From Alitta virens (taxonomy: Eukaryota > Annelida > Polychaeta > Phyllodocida > Nereididae): a stretch of 64,000 nt of DNA. The position numbers were made by a program, and so were the translations under genes. The notes beneath the pieces are model-generated. The model did no database searches. It saw only the letters and a list, made by a program, of their open reading frames with translations, and was not told the origin of the DNA. Below are positions 11,801-27,200 of this stretch, one piece after another. The stretch spans positions 16,372,058 to 16,436,057 of the forward strand of contig OW028575.1 of the NCBI GenBank assembly GCA_932294295.1. The letters are read 5' to 3'. Position 1 is the first letter of the stretch; each line of letters begins with the position of its first letter.

Positions 11801-14800
11801 AGCAGAATGATTGGTCATTGTTTTTGTACCCATCTAGGTTCTCATTTATTTATATTTCTTAGACATAAAAAACTGTCCACATGTGTATGACATGTAGAAC
11901 AGACAGTATTCAACATGTTCTGTACAAGGGTAGCCTAAGATGTGAAAAAAAGTGTACCTAGTAATCCCACATTAATTATCAAAAGCAAGGAAAGGCCTCC
12001 TTTTAAATATTAGCTAGTACCTAGGACTATTATCGAGCAAACGCAGTATATCTTGACAGTCCTTGACTGCAGTCATATTACCCAGATGTGTAGATCTAGT
12101 CTAGATGAAAACATGGCACTTTTTATGCTTTATTTATGCAGCGACATGAAGGTTTGCACAAGGTGTATGAGAAGGCTATCCAGGGGCAGATAGCAACCGG
12201 AAGCAGCTGCCTGGTACACTCCCTGTGTTATGGCCGTTCTCAGTAAATGTTCAAGGGAACTGATAAAAATAGGGTCTCATAAAAACATTTTAAAGTTGAG
12301 AATGTACTTTGCAGTTAAGATGTAAACATAGTTTTAACTCCGCTTATAGTTTATTTTTTCTCCGTCCAACCCAATGCAAAGCAGAAGCCATGCACACAGT
12401 TTCTGCCCCCCACCTGAGTTGCAGTTAGCCCAAGTTGACCCACGCCTAATCTGAGATGCAACATCCCAACTGGGGTCAGTCTGCATCAGTCTACATCAGT
12501 CATCTTCAACTGCCATTCACCAAGTGATGCTCTAGTGGGCTGCAGATGCAGATAGGATGCAAACCAATCTATTGTGTGCAGTATTAATTTTGTTCAATCA
12601 CAATGCTTGATGTTCAGTTAATGTTAGCATAGTGACTCACTGTGACTGGGAAAACCATACATATCACTGTCCGTCTGTTTTGACATTTACCAAACAATGC
12701 TGAAGCTGACTAACTTGTGTTAGATAAAGCTGTATAGTCAGTCATTCCAGACAAGTAAAAAATGTCTAAAAGGTAAGTCAGAGTGTCTAATATGGTGCAA
12801 AATTTAAAACTAGTTAGCAGTAAGTTGGGACTAACATGCTACACAGTGAAACAAGAGCTGCAACTGACTAACTGATTAAGCAAATACCGGAATCACTGCA
12901 CAGTTCATATACATTGCCAATTAGTTCTTGATGTGGTGATGAGGTTGATTTATAATATGAAAACTTCGCGATGGAGTCACTGTATCCTGGCGTTTGTTAT
13001 GAATAACAAATTCGTCATGTATGGAATGGAAGCCATGACAACTGTTTCTGATGAAGCAGCTGACACGTGACTTTCAGTAGCAACCTGCATCACATGGCCT
13101 CTGCAGATGCCACTGATTGAAGTGATCTATCAATTCTATGGTCACTGGCTAGGATTAGCAATTGGGGCTTTTCAACCCTCCAAGCCAAGTTCTTGCTGGG
13201 AGATGTGGTGATTCATAGGATGATAGAAAAGCGATCCCGTATCACACATCAAGGACCTTACAGCCAACTTCACACACATGGAAACTTATCTCATAGACTT
13301 GGAAGCTAAACTCCAGAAGACGTCATATGAATCCAGGACTCCCAATTGGTTAAGGCAGCCCTGGACTCGCATGAGTGAAATCTGGCCTTTAGTTTCCAAG
13401 TCTATCAAATTACAGTGTAGCTGTAAACGCCCTTGCACACAAGTTAGAAAATCAGGCTAGTTTGCAACACTACGCCAGATACAGTGTACATCAAAATCAG
13501 TGTGTAGAGTAAACTGGATGCCCTAAGACTATAACCACAAGTGAAATATCTTCCTGTTACTGATTGCTATGTGTCACATATTTAATTATTTTTCCCACAA
13601 TGCCAGATACAGAGTTCATGAAAATCAGTGAGTAGATTCAAAGGACCTCAAGGTCCTTGGTACCATGAGCAGACCGTATAGCCATGGCACTGGAGAAATA
13701 ATTTCCTGTAACTATTGTCTATGGAAGTGATACTCACAGGTACTGCTGCAGGCTGTGGTCTGGGGGCTGGTCTAGCAGATGGGTAATGGACTGGTACCGG
13801 TTTCCCTGTCATGTCATAGGTCTGGTAGGTGGCCTGGAGAGGGGGTGCTGTCGTTCGGACGACTTTGGGGGCAGGGGCTGCAGCCCCTCTTGCTCTTCTG
13901 CAAAAACAAATATATATATTAAAGGTAAATTACAGTTGATATGGGGTGTCAGCAAAATGGCCAGTTGGCGGCAAATGACAAAGCAAAGAGTGTATAATCA
14001 ATGTATTATAAATTAAAACACATTCAGTGTACATGAAACACATTCCACTATTGGACTATTTCTCTCATATTCACTCAGAAACTCTGGGAAGAGGTATACT
14101 GATATAGGGATCTGATATGCCTATACTATATATATAAGTGCAACTTCTTTTGCTTTTTCAGTCACCGGCTATATTTTATTACTTTATTATTGTGTACACT
14201 GATGTGTATTTGTTCATGCTTCATATCAGTGACATTAAAAGCCATTTTAAGGACTTTTTTTTATTCATACTGACAGTCAACCTAACCATAAAACTGAACT
14301 GTCTGACTTTTGCGACTGGAGCGTTTACCTTTCGATTGTGAGGATGAGTGAGAGGCCATATTGTTTTATGAGGGCGTTGGCCGATTCATGTGTCATGGCT
14401 GCTGTATTCGAATCTCCGATTTCTGTGACTTCATCTCCTTGTCGTAAACCAATTCGGTCCGCTGGACTCCCTTGTCTGATCTGAAACATTAAATGTTACA
14501 AATTAATACACAGAAAAAGCATTGAAAACAGGGTTCTCTGACATCAATGACATTGAGCTAATTTATAAATATCTAATTATCAATTTCTCATCCCTGCCAG
14601 TGGATGTGCTGTCTCCTTTTACGCACTGCACTCTTCGTTATAGTGGCAAAGCATGATGACAGGGATCATTCATCAAATGATCAAAATGTAGTGGTGCACG
14701 AGTAGCCAACTAATATCTCTTTACAACCCATGCAATCTGTCACATCTTTGCTTGAAATTCTTGAGCCTGCTCATGGCAAGGATGGTTAAGCTTGTCTTTC

Positions 14801-17800
14801 TATGTAGTTCCGTATGAGCCATACCTAGCACAGCTATGAATGACCTTACCAGTTTTAAAATGTCGTCAAACATAATACCTACCCACCTACCTACCTACCT
14901 ACCTACCTACTTTCTACCTACCTACCTTCTACCTACCTACCTACCTGTTAGCATTCAGTGTCTTTCAGATAAGTAATAGACCTCACCAGCCTGCCCAGGG
15001 GTATAGCAACATATATGCCTTGGTTTCCACACTTTAACCATCTCACCATTACATCTGCCCCTGGCAGCTGAATATGAGCAGACCATCTTTCAAATTAAGC
15101 TCGCTTGTGACCATTGTATTGCATTTTGGACCATCGAGCCTGCCTCAATGACTGAGAGATTTATGCTGAGGTTGTACTTATAATTAGCACTGCACCAACT
15201 GTGCATCTTGCATATAACCCAAGACTGGCCCGAGAGGTATCAAACGTAGTTCTGATTCAAGTTTATCTTAGAGACGAAAGGTGATACTCAACATAGGAGT
15301 GATGATAAACTGTGTCACTGAGGAGACAGTCCAGTGATAAACATTGAGACTGGCGATGTGTGTTTTGCTCTGTTTACTTTTTGCCCAGCCGAGTACTAGC
15401 AATCGGAACCTGTCTATTTTGGCAGAGGTATACCAATGTATAGACCGTCCAAAGCAGTTTGTACCATCGCCTGCCTGTTGTTACTGTCAACCTGTGCATC
15501 GTAAATAACAATTTTGTTATTCATACACAGCTGGCCCACATTATGCATTAAGAGGGAAGACAACAGTGTAGAACAGAGGCTTCGATGCAGCATTCATCTA
15601 TACAAGAAGGTGGGATATATGGGATCTTAGACAACTTTGGGGCCCTGATATCAATTTGTAAAATATAAATCAATATACAATTGGATTAAATGCCTGTCTT
15701 GAGACTTTTTATTTCTCATTTGGAGAGAACAAGTGCTGGACATTCTGCAGTCTGTCCAGGTATGGAGACAGTATCAAATACAGTGTAGTATCTCCATGGT
15801 CCAGACAAGATAAATTTGAAACTCTCCCTTATAATGAGACATTTAGTCTATTAGATCTGTACTACTAAACGCCTGGTTGTTGCATGGAAGCCTTCCATTA
15901 TTCCTGTTGATTTATGCACGTGACATTGCCCATGTCTTCCACGAAGTGTATGGGGCCTTTGTCCCGATCCAGTGACATTATGATTATTATTGAATATTTT
16001 ACTTCTACCACCTATATATTGATACTATATGGTTGCTTTGCTTGATTAGGGTGAATCAACCATTATGTTTACCTGGGTAGACTGCCCAAGTTAACCTACC
16101 CAAGTGCACTTCCGATATCAAATAATGCCATCCATGGGGAATGCAATATTCCTTGTCAACCTGATTCATGTCATTACGATATATATATATACAGTACAGA
16201 CTGCTATACATCAGTTTCTGAAGATCCAGTTTACGCTAGAATGACCTTCACAAGAAATTGATGCATGTCTTCCCTCGAGTCAACAGCCCAATGACCTTAC
16301 AGTTCGTTCTCTTCTGGGTCAATTAGAAGAACCCAATCAGGAACCCAACCATGCCTAACTTGGTTGGAACGTTCAATTTCATCTCATCATTACATCTGCG
16401 TCTGACAAACTGAAGAAAGAATCGCAAAGTTAATACCCAACAATTCGATATCATGAACTATTGGTAGTTTCCGTGGTTGACTTCTATAGCAGCTGTAGCA
16501 TCATTGGAACTTAACATGATGTTAATTCTGCCAAACATGACTGTATTATCATATCATATTATTATTATCTAACTTAACAATAAGTAGGAGATATGCCATG
16601 GCCTAATGAGTTCATATCAAATATTGTGTGAGAACTTTAGCTTATGTCAGAGATCCCAATCGGATAAGCATACAGGAGAGATTAGCGAGAAATATTCTTT
16701 ATGATTTATCAGGATATTATAGAGCAAGGCCAGGGTAACATTTGCATGTCTGATCAATCTTAGTCTTATGAGAACAGGTGAATGAAATGCCAGGTGAATG
16801 AAATGCCAGGTGAATTAAGTGCAAGGGCAGGAATGCCTGTGTGTGGGATCAGCAAATATCATATAATATTTAATACAAACAAATGATAACTGCCAGGCAC
16901 TTAGCTTGGTCAGTGGTAACATATTTTGTATAAAGAAGTTTAGTACTGCATAACACTTTATGCCAAAGCCAAATCACTAGATATCTGCCATTTACCAAGG
17001 TACTAAGAATGTTTCGGCGGAACATATATTATATCCTATATGTATTACACTAAGAAATTCACAAATTTCAGTGGTTATATCATCGCATAAAGGTATATCC
17101 ATTCAGGAGATAAAATTAATGTTCTTAAAATATTCATCTGTGCAGAAATGTAAAATGATAGTTACTTGTCACAAAATTGGTCAGGAAGTCATGACACGCA
17201 TTTTGAATGAAAACAATGATTGGATCAATTTTGCATGGAAATATAGGATACTTACTATGGTTGGACCTTGTTCAAGCTTAAGGACTTTACACCACACGGA
17301 TAAACATGATGAAAGGACGTGTATTTCTCTCTTTATGCCCTATCAGCCAATTAATTAAATAAAGTAGATTTATATAAGACTTCTTTAAGATAAAAAATAA
17401 ACAGGTCATGAGGAACGTATGAAAAGCAAAGATTTCAGCCAGGTAAATTGGCATCCCCCCAATTGCTGAACAACAATTTGCAAATTCACTGGGATGATAA
17501 TAACTATACATAACACATGAAAGCCAGTCAGAAAGGTCAAGGAAGTACATAACACTTTTTTTTTATAAATGATGAATATGAAGAGGAAGTTTGACCCTGC
17601 GCAGCCAGGCTGCCTGCAACCTCTTACTATTGGCTGTCACTGTAGGCTACGTGGGTCTACATGCAACTCGGCTTGTAAGGGAGTCGTGCACTCTGCTGCC
17701 TTTCTACTGGCACAAATAACTCTTAGCAGCAGAACTGAAGCTGACTTCCGCTGCAATTGTTTGTAAACTTTCTATTGCAAAGGTTAAGAATGACAGAGAA

Positions 17801-18205
17801 AACAAAACCAAGTAGATAAAGTGAAGAGTACATGGCCAGTGTCTGTGGCTAGATATCTATATAGAGCAGGGAAGCATCCTATATTGGCAGGCCTGGAGCG
17901 ACCCTCGCTATTTTTGCCCCTTGTGTATAGGTTACACTCATAAAACCCCCGAGCGTTGGTTTCTGCACAAATTCAGGTTGATAATGTAAATATTTAGATG
18001 TTGCAGGTGGTCTAAATCATCACCTGCATTGTAGGATGAGATTCAAATTAAACTGGAGGGAGTGTAGTCATGCATGACTGGAATTGCTTACCCTGGCGAT
18101 CTTGAGGGGGCCCGAACTTCCTGACCCTCCCTGCAATCGAAAGCCCCACGGGGTGTTGGTGTCATCCCGAACAAGTTGCGCTTTCAGGACGTCAATTTCC
18201 GCCAT
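2764..18205 (-). CDS. Zasp-like short form from the internal 18.1-kb first exon
   Basis: Exons 18205-18092, 14480-14329, 13897-13738, 7956-7853, 7382-7252, 6552-6388, 3892-3749, 3376-3169 and 2845-2764 join in frame to 1260 nt (419 aa). The first exon starts MAEIDVLKAQLVR and carries TPWGFRLQGG, the carboxylate-binding region of a PDZ domain. The 14.3-kb exon supplies the second half (SPADRIGLRQGDEV...). The product is PDZ, a short linker and two ZM modules, close to the classic short ALP/Zasp layout. The start codon has G at -3 and +4. Use of this promoter is inferred from an open start exon with a clean donor (GTAAGC); RNA is needed to show it. Confidence 0.75.
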
Positions 18206-21200
18206 GACGCTCTGTTACGACGCACGTGCAGCAGACGACGCCAAGAACGTCACAAAAAAGGCGCCAATTAAGTCCCACAAGAGCAGACGAAATCACAGCC
18301 ACCAGTAGCCCTCTGCACCTATACACAGTCCCTGCAGCTGCTTTTGCTTCTGCTGCTGCTGCTGCTGCTGCTGTATATGCAGCTGTATATGCTGAACGTG
18401 TATACGGTGATGGTGCTGCAGGGTCCCCAGGCAGGCAGTCAGCCAGGCAGCTGCAGTACTCCTGCAGTTGAGCAGCTGATTCACAGGAAGAGACGCAGAG
18501 CTCTCAGATTAGATGAAACCCCTTGGCCCCTTGCCAGTCTTATCCTGCCCCCTCCCCCCCTGCAAAGGGTCCTAATGCTCATCTCCGCACAACATCCACT
18601 GCGCACATTAGCTCACATTAATATGTTGCTCTGATCCCTCATGCAACCATCACGTAGCGCTTCTAAGCCTGTGTGACCCAATTGGTTCACGATATATCCG
18701 AAGTTGTGACCACTAATCTATTTGTTTTCTTTATTTTACACGAAGAGACATTCTCTCAAAAGCCCATTTCATACAGCCTTGAAAGTTTGAATTGTATATT
18801 ATGGGTGGTATCAGGTAGGATAGGCCGAAGCTTAGATTCAAATAGGCCGCACACGATCATTCTAGAGAGTACATTATAAATCAACAGACCATAGCTTCAC
18901 ACACTGGGCCTCCTATACCGATGTTGTTTCAAATTAATTTAACGCTAGATTTATCCAATCAAGGCTAGTAATTTCTAGCATTGTTGTGATGCAACAATCA
19001 CACACTGTGCACACAACGCCCTCTGCCGTGGGGTAGGGCATTTCACACTTCCCTTCCACATCCCTCCCTATTTCCTGGTCTATTCCTGTCACACAAGGTA
19101 ACCTGTTTGGCTGTCAGGATTTACGAAACATTGCATCTGCCCCTATATCATATAGCTAGTCCCCTGACTATCATACAACATACTCTGCTGGCCTATAACT
19201 TGCATAGCTGTTCTATTCGACTTTCGCATAATATTAGCAGTAGAATGGTTAGCAATAATATACCCAATTCAAACTAGCAACCAAAATATATTTGAATACA
19301 ATGTATTTCGATGTGAAGTTTCTCGATTACAAGCCTGGGCATTGAATATACCAACTGAGATTAAAATGAAGTCTGAATGGGGCTAGAATTGGACCACGTG
19401 ATGAACCAAGGACCTTAACCTCCAGACCAATTTTATTATTTTTTTAATCAGTTTGGTCTGCCAAGATGAATATATATAGGCCTGTAGGAATATGGCAATT
19501 AGCAAGGGATACATGCTTGTTAACTGGTCTAGCAAATTAATAGATATATATCCAGGAAGTTACGTAAACAAAACGACTAGTGTATAATTTATATCTATAG
19601 GCTGATCAACCTTAAGCAGCCCACTGAAGTGGAACCAGACACGTCCACTTAAGGGCATGACCTTTTATGTATTGAGAGCCAATAATATTCAGTTATTGAA
19701 CAAAATTAACCCGTAAGTATACGTAGTTATACTGAAATGACAGTAAGTGGTAAACAATACCGGAATGTAGCATATCATGCAGTTTAATTTACCGTCCTGA
19801 TTTGGTGTTCTTTAGAAAAGTGCGCATGGTACATATAGTGATCATGATTATTATATATTTATTAATCATGATTAAACATAGAGCTGACCTGGGAAAACAG
19901 AGTTAACAATAGAAGGTCTTTAGTTACGTTAAATTGGTCTTTGTAGCAACACAAGAGGGAGCTTTCCTTATCTTAGAGAAGATTGTTTCCACTCAGCGCT
20001 TGAGTCACTTGAAGGTCGGTTTCCCAAACATCTTCAGAGGGAGTCGCCTGCAGCCATTGGGCAACAACCAGGTGCACGGCCATCAGCAAATTTAGTGGCG
20101 TGACCTAATAAATTGACGGATCTCACGTGTAACTTTTAGGTTGTAATTCGGATATATTTGTTTACACAATGGTCAACGTCATGTTGCATGTTTACCTTTG
20201 TTTTAACAGTAAGCCTGGGTTGCATTTCTAGACTACACAGAGCATGATATTAATTAATACATATATAATAGTAAGGCTTGGAGTTCAAACCTGTTTACAC
20301 ATTTACCCCATGGGTGGGGTCTTTGACATCGAGTACAGCCAAACTACGATTCTTAATAATTTCCTATATATAAATAATAGATAGATACAATCGAGCATAA
20401 ATGACTTATTTAATGGGATTTAAACAGATGGCCATGCACTTTTACATCACACTTATATCAGCTTATCAGTCAAGCAGAGTCCTGTAAATAGACTTGGCGG
20501 AGAGCAGCACAGTAATAATACACTGCATATGGCTTAACATTCAATATCATGGAATGTGGCGACCTTTGATAAAATCCCAGCCAATTCAAAGGAATGCCAA
20601 ACATTCGAACGACATTCCTGCACAGTCCCTGCCGGATATGGCCCTCAATTTTTTAATTGGCATTTAAATCCTTCACCAAGAATGTTATCGCCAGAAATTG
20701 TACATTTTATATGAACATTAAAAATGTATAATTACTGTTGCATGTGGCCTAGAAGGCACACATTGTGCATTAAAAAAAAGTCAGTAATAAAAAAATTAAA
20801 AAAATTAACATTCACTGTCTTTCAGAAGTTATCAACGAGTTCGTAATTTGTAATATCATTACAAACTCATATTTTCTCGTACAACTTATATATATATGAT
20901 ATAGTTCTAATTTCATGTGATATATAGTCATAGAACTATTAACAAAAAAAGACTCTCTATCAAATCTCAAAGATCTCCTTGATATATATAGCTCTATCAC
21001 TTAATTTGTATAATATATATACCACTCGAAATATGACTACGTGGAATAGTCTATGTTTTACATGACTCGAATTTTTATAAAATATAGATTTCTTTATCAT
21101 GTTCATAGGCCCATAATTAGATTATAAACAGATAGCCCAGACTGCATATCGGTACCATATATTTGTTATTTTATTATCACAAAATATATCTACTGGATCA

Positions 21201-24200
21201 TGAAATGAAAGAATACTCACTGAGGCAATCATAACGGGTTTAGTGGGGTCTTCCCCAGGCCCAAATGTCAACCCCCATGGTTCGCTGTTTGGACTTCTTC
21301 TTTCTAACAAAGCTTCAAAAACATCGAATTCCTGGGTCGATTCTGGCAGACGATGCATGTTTGGTGACTTCACAATTTGTGACAGAAATTTCTACTATAT
21401 ATCCCCAGCTATATCCAAGAGACTGCAGGGCTAACAATTCAGTTCATCCAAGCATTTTGTGTCATTCATTCAATCCACACTTCTATGATAATATAGTACT
21501 ATTAACTTTTAATATCAGCAGTGTCCTCCCTGACACACGTTGCATTCAACTGTCACAGTTATTGTGCCCCTGTCACACTCAGTGAACAATCAGACCAGAC
21601 ACACAGGCCTGGGTGTTTCGACTACGACCTTCCAGGTGGCGTTTTATGGCCAATATAGTACCACGCCATCTGGTGGACAAGCACCAATATTGGCAAGTGC
21701 CATCGAAGGTTTTGGGGCACGTGAAGGGAGGCTTTGACCTGCCCTTTGCCCCGTGGGTCCTATAAGATCCGATTCCATGTATACGAGTGAATGCATTAGC
21801 AAAGGAACTTGGCTTGAGGGAGTACTTTAATGTACTTATTTAAATGTTTGGTATCTAGTCTCCACAACGTGCTTGATCTTCATAGGTTTTTGAAAGAATC
21901 ACTCATACAAAAGAGTTCCAGAAATATTTATATTTTCCAAAATGTACACATTATCAACGTAAATCTCAAACTTTATATTTTATCACAAAGTTTACACAAA
22001 TTTATCGTGTAAACCCAAACAACAAATTTTTGCATTGGACGTCAACAATGAAAAAGTCATGATTCAGTCACTTCACTGGGAGGGGCTGTTGTCGTTTCAT
22101 TAAATGCTCGTAATTCTTCAAAGAGAATCCAAACACCAAAAATAATACTCATATAATCAACAAAAGGTTTTGATTAAACACGTTGCATAAGATACAATAA
22201 AAATCCTAACAATTTGCATATATTCAACACATTAATATGTATATATACAGTAAAATGTACACAGATATCACAATTAATGAGCAAGACATAGAACCACAGC
22301 CTGCAGTCAGTTATGAATTAGAATATTTAATCAAATTAATCAATTTAATTGAAGCTCTGCCCAGTCCAGTCCTATGCATGGTAAGCTATGTAGATGATGA
22401 AATGAAGATTCCTCTCATAAAAGCAGTTGAAGATCCTTGATAAGCCAAAAGCTCTGAGATTCGTGGAAAACGAAAACTTTCTTTGACAAAAGAAATTCGA
22501 AACAAAATTGAGAAATGACATATGTCGTTGCCATGGAAACCGGTGATTAATGATGATATTCCACTTGCGTGACCTGTTGATAAGTCCAGACACAATACAA
22601 TTATTAAAAAGTATGATTAAAAAAGCAATCAGACATCAAAATAACATATCTTCAAATTGATAGTATCAATAAAATGAGGCAATTATTGCATGCTGCAACA
22701 GTTCTGTGTGAATAAATGGGTAGCTACTTTATTATCACGACAGTAATGTCAATAAAACCAAGACAATGACACGACATGTGTCATCACAAACAGATGATTT
22801 GATTGGCTGTTGGTCTTTAACAGAAGATTAGATTCTCTGATGTAAATAAGAGAACAATGCCTGATTGTTACCACAGTACATAAACACTGCATGTGCTGTC
22901 ACCAAGCAACCTAATTACGGACAGTTTTTGCTTGGTTACACTATGTAGCCCATAGGCTGTGTATTGACTGAAGAAGTGTTCTATTAAAAATAAAAGAGAA
23001 ATGGATTCTTTTTTGTTTAGTTTAGGTAATTTTTCTGCTTGTCAGATTAGCACTTCACAAGAGTTGCGTAAACTCCGCACATGAACATCCAATTTTTCTG
23101 TGATTTCATTCTTACACCTTTTAATACCATAAGCCAGCCTATAGACTATAAGAGAAATTGAATAATTTAATTTAGATTAGTAAACAAGCAAACCATGTCC
23201 TTAATTAGTTGCTTGGTTTTGTGGTGACAGCGCATAGTGCCAGAAGCTTTCATTGTAGCCATGCAACATTTATTTCTAACTGAAATATTTTCTTTCTCAT
23301 TTTATACAAACCTTTCAAGCGATAATTGTTTCTGGTAGTGATTGGTTGCATTACAGTTGATTTCTCACTTGTGTCTCTTCTCTTCATTGATTCCCAAATT
23401 TCTCGTTCTTGTCCATTTCTCGAACTAGTTTATACGTCTCAGATTCGAAATGACTCCTTCTGGAACAAAGCCTTTGTCTAAAGCTAATGCAATTACTAAG
23501 GGTGCTACAATTAAGATATCTGTTCATTCAAGTTAAAGAAATAATTTAGGCTATATACACCTCATTAGTTCTTTTACTCAAATATAATATAATATATATT
23601 GAGATATTGTAAGCATATAACCATACATGACCTATTGCTTTTTCTAAAATTGCGTCCCTATATTTTACATTGTCTTTGGTTTTTTTTTATTTCGTCAAAT
23701 GTCTTTTGGCATACGTTTCATTATTTAATACACTGGCCTAAGTGATAATTTGTAAAACATCAAATGCGAAAAGTACGTTGAATTCTTACCTTTGATTCTG
23801 CCATTGCAGGAATCTTTCCGTGAAATCCCTACAAAACAAATAAGAGCAATGTGTATGTAGTAGGCCTATTAGACTAAATTAAATTAATCCTGGCCAATAT
23901 ATAGGCCTATTGCAATGCATGATAGAGAAAAAGAGACAGTATGGTAATTTGTGTCAACGTGGCAGACAGCTGATCTCATTTATATTTGTCAGAATTGAAA
24001 AAAATAAAGCCATTTAGAAGGTGCAGATATAATTACAGCAACTTTGTGAAAGTGCGTCTATACAATGTATGTATTAGACGCCATTTTGACTACTGCTGCA
24101 GATATGCAACAAAGGTCGTGTATGTGATAAATCTAGTAATAGAAGGTTATGCTATCTTAATCAAGCAGTAACTAATCTAAAATTATTAAAAGTGTGAAAA

Positions 24201-27200
24201 ATCTTCTGAAATGTCATAAACAATCTCAGCCTTCGACAACGTTATTGTTACACACAGGTCTGGACCCAAAGTGTTGCCTCATATCAATCAAAACATCTCT
24301 ATTGAATACTGAGAGCCACGTGTAATACCGTTACAATGAATAATTGAGATTGGAATAAATGTTGGTATTATTGTCTGCATATATAACATGAATGAGATGT
24401 TATCTGTCATATTTATTCAAAGAAATTGTAAGGCCTCCACCACAGCTCAACTTTCTAGCATCTCTCTGCAGTAATTAACCCATGCACAATTGATGTTACT
24501 TGGGCTGGGTCTATGTATTGTGATTTTCTTTTTTGTGTTGTATGTATTGGACTTGTCAATAAAGATTTTCATATCGAATCGATATCATTGAGTTAATTAT
24601 TAATATCTTCAAGGAAATTGTCTGAAGCTGACAGTGTTACGAACAAACTTTGTGTTGAAAAAAGATCTATACAATTAATTTAACATCTCTATAACAGTCT
24701 ATACTTTTGTGGCTATCATGGGCGTCGATTCAGGGGGGATGTGGGGGATATATACCCCCCACTTTCTGATGATCAATGCAATCATCCCCCCCCCTTAAAT
24801 TCACAAATTAAAATTACCCTTTTTCACACAATTTTGGTTTGGAACATTTGTGCTTTGTTAAACAGCTCTACACTTGATATCACTTATCAGTACAAATTTA
24901 CAAGTATGGCATAAGTGATCCACCATTAACTTACCTCTTGGCCAGTGTCCACACATTAACTGCTACTAGTTGTACGAGTGAGGGAAAGTCACAGTGGGAC
25001 AGACACAGTAGGCCTGCATCCCCCCTAACCGTCAAGATAAATCGACGCCCCTGGTGGCTATTATTATTATAAGATCATAAAATGCTTACCTATCGAAAAG
25101 GGCGATGACCCCGGGAGGCAGACCAAGGGCCGCCAGCGGATGCGATGGGGGGATGGGGAATGAAGCCAGCTGAGAGGCAGGTCTGCTTCCGTATTTGGGC
25201 TCGGGAGTTGGTGACGGCATACTGAAGTAGGGAGTCTCATTGACGGGAGATTCAGACATCGGCGGCGATGAACTGGGCACGAAGGGTCGACTAATGGCGA
25301 CGGGATGGAGGACTGAGAAGAAAGAACATGACTACAAATGAGTGGGTAACACCGTCCTGTTTCTCGCGGTCTCTCCGGCAGCCATGCTTGTGGCGGCCAT
25401 GTCCTCATCATATTCATTTCAATTATCGTAATTTCTAATATCATTTTCAATTTATGTTTTAATCTTTATGTGATTTAAAGCAATTTTGAATCTTTTCAGT
25501 GTCATTAAAAATAATTTTGAATCCTTTCAGAGTAATTTAAAGCAATTTTGAATCTTTTAGTATAATTTCAAGCAATTATGAATCTCTTCAGTGTCATTTA
25601 AGTTTTTTTTTAATGCCTTTTTTATGTCATTTCAAGCAATTGTGAAATAATTTCAGTACTTGACAACGTTTTGAAACATTTACATAACTGTTATGAATTT
25701 ATAGTGAAAGGAATATTCTAGTATTTCTTAAACCAGAGTAACTTTTTCATCTCACACCAGATATCATAAAAGCAGGTAATTGATTGTTAATGTTCACCAA
25801 TCAGTTAATGTGCAAAGTAATTTAAATTTAGACAACATTTTCTATCCCACACTTCTTGGGTTTGTGACAGACATGGCACCACAATATGGCATTCCTGAAG
25901 ACCGCGAGATAACATCTTTAAATAGAGACAATGCAACTCTTATATGGTCTTCTCCAATGTAAAATAATTATCAATGTAGCTACAACTAAAGAACAATAAC
26001 AACTACGTGATCTTAAATCTAGAGCTAACAAATTTGAGAAAATGCTGGACATCTACTAAGATCTACAAAGCCTACCATTGGCTACCAAGACGTCAAAACA
26101 CCATGCACTACTCATTAGCACTAATTGCAAAACAGGGACCATAATTTATTATAGCAATGTAGGCTTATCTTGGCTGTATTTCAGATGATGAAATAGCTGG
26201 ATGTGCGATTTATCTGGAAGAAATCAACTTCTGCAGCTTAAATCAAGTAGTTACTATATGGGGCAATGGAGAGCAAGCTCACATGTACGTATTGAGTCAA
26301 TAATACGTTGTAACCAGACAATTTACTTTTTCTCATATGTACATTAACAAACCCAGATTAAGATCATCATTAAAACCTTGGTTCATGCTTTGTATCTTTG
26401 CAATATCTGTCAATGGTCAGACATCTCTTTGGGCAGTACATGATGTAGTGTGATTTAGTTAAAGGTATGCAGTATCCAAGAATTTCCTGAACCTAGTTAA
26501 ACAGACTGACGGGAATCCCAGAGCAGGGTGAGGAACTGCTTCAATCTAAGTCAAGGGAGTGTGTTGTGCTTGGTGCTTGCTTGCAGCACTGAAACCTCAC
26601 CCTGCACATGCTGAAAAGCAACTATAGAGGAAGACCTGGGAATGCCTGCCTTGTAAATAAGGACCTCTACCTGCTGATTAACACGTATTAGAGGGCAAAG
26701 AGCCAGAACAGGGTTGTGTGTTGATACATTCTCCCTTAAGTTTCACTTGCTTTTATTTTGTTTACTTGCATAGGGAAGCCCATATAATATGTATGATTAC
26801 ATGAAGATGGTAGCATTAACGAATTAGGCAAGACAATTAGATTGTTTGGAGTGTCCATCATGGCCTAATTGCCTGACCCCTGGCCTTGCTGGGCACCAGT
26901 TGTACCCCAGTTTGCTCCTAAACTAGCAAGGACCTGTATCTCTGGAGTCCTGTTTAGAAGAGGCTGAATCTAGCATCAGCAGTTGGAACAGAGCCAAGGA
27001 CTAAAGCATCTTATAAATGAGCAGAGTATACCAGCTCAACTATATATAAATATCTTGCTATTATCTGTTTCACTAGTTCTAGGCTATAGCTAGGAGTAGC
27101 ATTTACCACAAGGTAATTGCCTCGATTGCCAATGTAATTTAAAATTGTTCTCCATAATAATAAGAATTGCATTGTCATCAAAAAATACAGCTGATGTTGT

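Noticed and set aside
18226..18634. Overlapping frames with poly-Gln, poly-Leu and poly-Ala
   Set aside because: They come from a CTG trinucleotide run upstream of the 18.1-kb exon.
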